Source: Closterium sp. NIES-65 (Eukaryota; Streptophyta; Zygnematophyceae; Desmidiales; Closteriaceae). From it: DNA of 64,000 nt. Within the stretch, counting starts at the first letter, position 1; every line of letters begins with the position of its first letter. A program made the position numbers and the translations under genes. Location: NCBI GenBank assembly GCA_948144175.1, contig CANXME010002494.1, positions 124,001-188,000 of the forward strand, read 5' to 3'. The notes beneath the pieces are model-generated. The model was not told where the DNA came from and made no database searches. It worked only from the letters and a program-made list of their open reading frames with translations. This document shows positions 62,875 to 64,000 of this stretch, piece after piece.

Positions 62875-63725
62875 TTTGTCGGCTGCTGCTTCACGTCGTA
62901 TTTGTCGATATCCATCGGTTCGGCGAACGTGGGGGGTGCCGATCGCTCCGTGCCGAATGTACGGTTCGGCGTGAAGCGTCGTGTTTCGGGTTGACTTCGA
63001 GTCAGCGCGTCGTATCGCTCTGCAGCACGCACGATGTCTCTGTAGCTGTTGTAATTCGCCGCAATCACCTGCCGCCGAATCTCCATTTTTAATCCTTCGG
63101 TGTACGCCTGGATTTTTTCGCCTTCGGTCAGGTCGGTGATGCGGTTGAACAGTAACTCCATCTCCTGCGTGTACTGTGTTACACTACTGTATTGCTTGTG
63201 TCGGTGTATCTGCTGCCGCGCCATGTAGGTTGTATTAATTGGTTCGAAACGCTCGATTAAATCTGCCCGAAACTGCTGCCACGTTTTCTCCCCGCGGGCT
63301 ACGTCGTTGTAGTAAATCCATTCGAGAGTCGGTCCACGTAACAGTGTCGCTGCGAGCCGAATCCTTGCTGCGTCGTGTTGTGGGGTCGAACAGCCAATGG
63401 CCTCGAAGTAAATTTCGAGGGTGGCCACGAATCGCCGGACGTCGGATCCCTTCGCGCTTGGATCGAACGCCTCCGGGAGCCTCGGTCGTGCTGCTTCGAG
63501 GTTCGGCGACAATGGTGCCATTGGTCTGTGAAATGTCGGTGTCGCCACTGCTGCTGGAGTTGTCGGTGTTGTAGTCGCTGTGGTCGCTGCTGCTATGGTG
63601 GCGAACCCTGGTTGGCTTGTCAGAAAAGCCTCGAGTCGACGAAGCGTCGCCTGCGTCTGCTCCATGTCAGTGCGAAGGCTCGCAATGTCACTCGTAGTCG
63701 CGTAGTTGTCGCCTTGGCCCTCCAT
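62769..63725 (-). CDS. gag: gypsy H gag (318 aa, intact)
   Basis: The frame starts MEGQGDNYATTSDIAS with a predicted coiled coil (SLRTDMEQTQATLRRLEAFL), then an alanine and threonine-rich spacer. The retrotransposon gag domain has FVATLEIYFEAIG, TWQQFRADLIERFEP and YTQEMELLFNRITDL. It ends in a CCHC knuckle, CEFCGAAGHQFLSC, and stops at 62769. Length and domain order fit a Ty3/gypsy capsid-nucleocapsid protein. I see no break. Confidence 0.88.
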   Translation of the reverse strand: MEGQGDNYATTSDIASLRTDMEQTQATLRRLEAFLTSQPGFATIAAATTATTTPTTPAAVATPTFHRPMAPLSPNLEAARPRLPEAFDPSAKGSDVRRFVATLEIYFEAIGCSTPQHDAARIRLAATLLRGPTLEWIYYNDVARGEKTWQQFRADLIERFEPINTTYMARQQIHRHKQYSSVTQYTQEMELLFNRITDLTEGEKIQAYTEGLKMEIRRQVIAANYNSYRDIVRAAERYDALTRSQPETRRFTPNRTFGTERSAPPTFAEPMDIDKYDVKQQPTKCEFCGAAGHQFLSCYKMKKARAALRDGNSGAPPK

Positions 63726-64000
63726 TTGGTGATTTACAGGAAGATGCGCAACGAAAATAATCGAATTCTAGGTGCTGGTCGACTTACTGCGAGTCAAATT
63801 GACTGTAGAATCGACGAGCGTGAATTCTGTAGGTTGCGTAAATCTCCCTTAGGCGAAATTCGCGTCCGATCTCGGCCGTTGAGGAGAAAATCGATCCGAC
63901 GCTCCAAATTCCAACTTTTTTGGGCGAAATTCTCTGGGCCGTTGAGATGAAACTCGATCGAACGGTCGAAACTCCAACCTTTCCACCAGTAAATCTGAGG
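63726..64000 (-). other. 5' leader of gypsy H
   Basis: It is non-coding. A unit of about 65 bases containing GGCCGTTGAG, AAACTCGATCGA-like and ACTCCAACCT-like blocks occurs twice (about 63874 and 63940). The PBS and 5' LTR are not reached. Confidence 0.5.

Larger units (their letters stand above)
58182..64000 (-). mobile_element. Ty3/gypsy chromovirus, copy H (5' end beyond window)
   Basis: A 388-bp 3' LTR at the left, then chromodomain, integrase, RNase H, RT, protease and gag to the right make a complete minus-strand gypsy coding region. The 5' LTR lies beyond 64000. The element sits in copia F; GGAGG at 58177-58181 is the expected left half of its target duplication. Confidence 0.9.

Overview
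The window looks like gene-poor nuclear DNA of a eukaryote, most likely a green-lineage organism (streptophyte alga or bryophyte grade). It holds no bacterial operons, no rRNA and no canonical tRNA gene. It does hold dense nested LTR retrotransposons (Ty1/copia, and a Ty3/gypsy chromovirus with a chromodomain), a TRIM, two kinds of LINE, intron-containing Plavaka-type transposases and GT-AG introns. The lineage is an inference from element content; I cannot name a species. I found no convincing intact host gene.

Layout. 1-2629: 5' end of a minus-strand copia element (copy A: gag, GC-rich minisatellite leader, PBS, 131-bp LTR) inserted in an older, decayed minus-strand copia (2630-6425). 6479-7748: decayed Plavaka transposase with an intron. 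7895-9868 and 14023-14500: minus-strand LINE with a C-terminal restriction-like endonuclease, split by a complete 4.1-kb copia element (copy E, 9869-14017, TSD CAATG, LTRs identical by eye) whose gag fragment is inverted. 14.5-17.8 kb: unassigned sequence with remnants and small repeats. 17862-19716: non-autonomous LTR element (TSD ATCTT), followed by a 1-kb pyrimidine-rich satellite. 21151-26241: minus-strand multi-exon gene of unknown family, with phase-consistent introns, a large intron packed with CCACGTCA motifs, and several disabling mutations. 28056-29803: second Plavaka transposase with at least four exons. 30010-33367: rearranged copia (plus-strand pol abutting an inverted gag leader, PBS and LTR).

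33783-34405: MITE-like element with about 30-bp TIRs. 34820-35194: complete 375-bp TRIM (141-bp LTRs, TSD TGTAC) carrying a tRNA-like A box and B box across its LTR-PBS junction. 35585-40990: L1-like LINE (ORF1, APE endonuclease, RT, zinc finger) interrupted by a 469-bp near-perfect palindromic duplication. 42292-49861: complete copia element (copy C, TSD TACCA, 121-bp LTRs) disabled mostly by C-to-T or G-to-A nonsense changes. 50705-64000: a four-level nest. An old copia (G) is split by copia F, F by a chromovirus (H), and H by a solo LTR with TSD TAGAC.

The parts do not form a pathway; the window is a record of successive insertions. Copies A, C, E and F belong to one copia family: very short LTRs with a shared TACCCC..TATGGG core, a GC-rich tandem-repeat leader, a glycine-rich gag with an unusual zinc knuckle, and a repetitive linker between integrase and RT. 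The most unusual items are the TRIM with an apparent split Pol III promoter, the palindrome in the LINE, the internal inversions in copia elements, and the unknown multi-exon gene.
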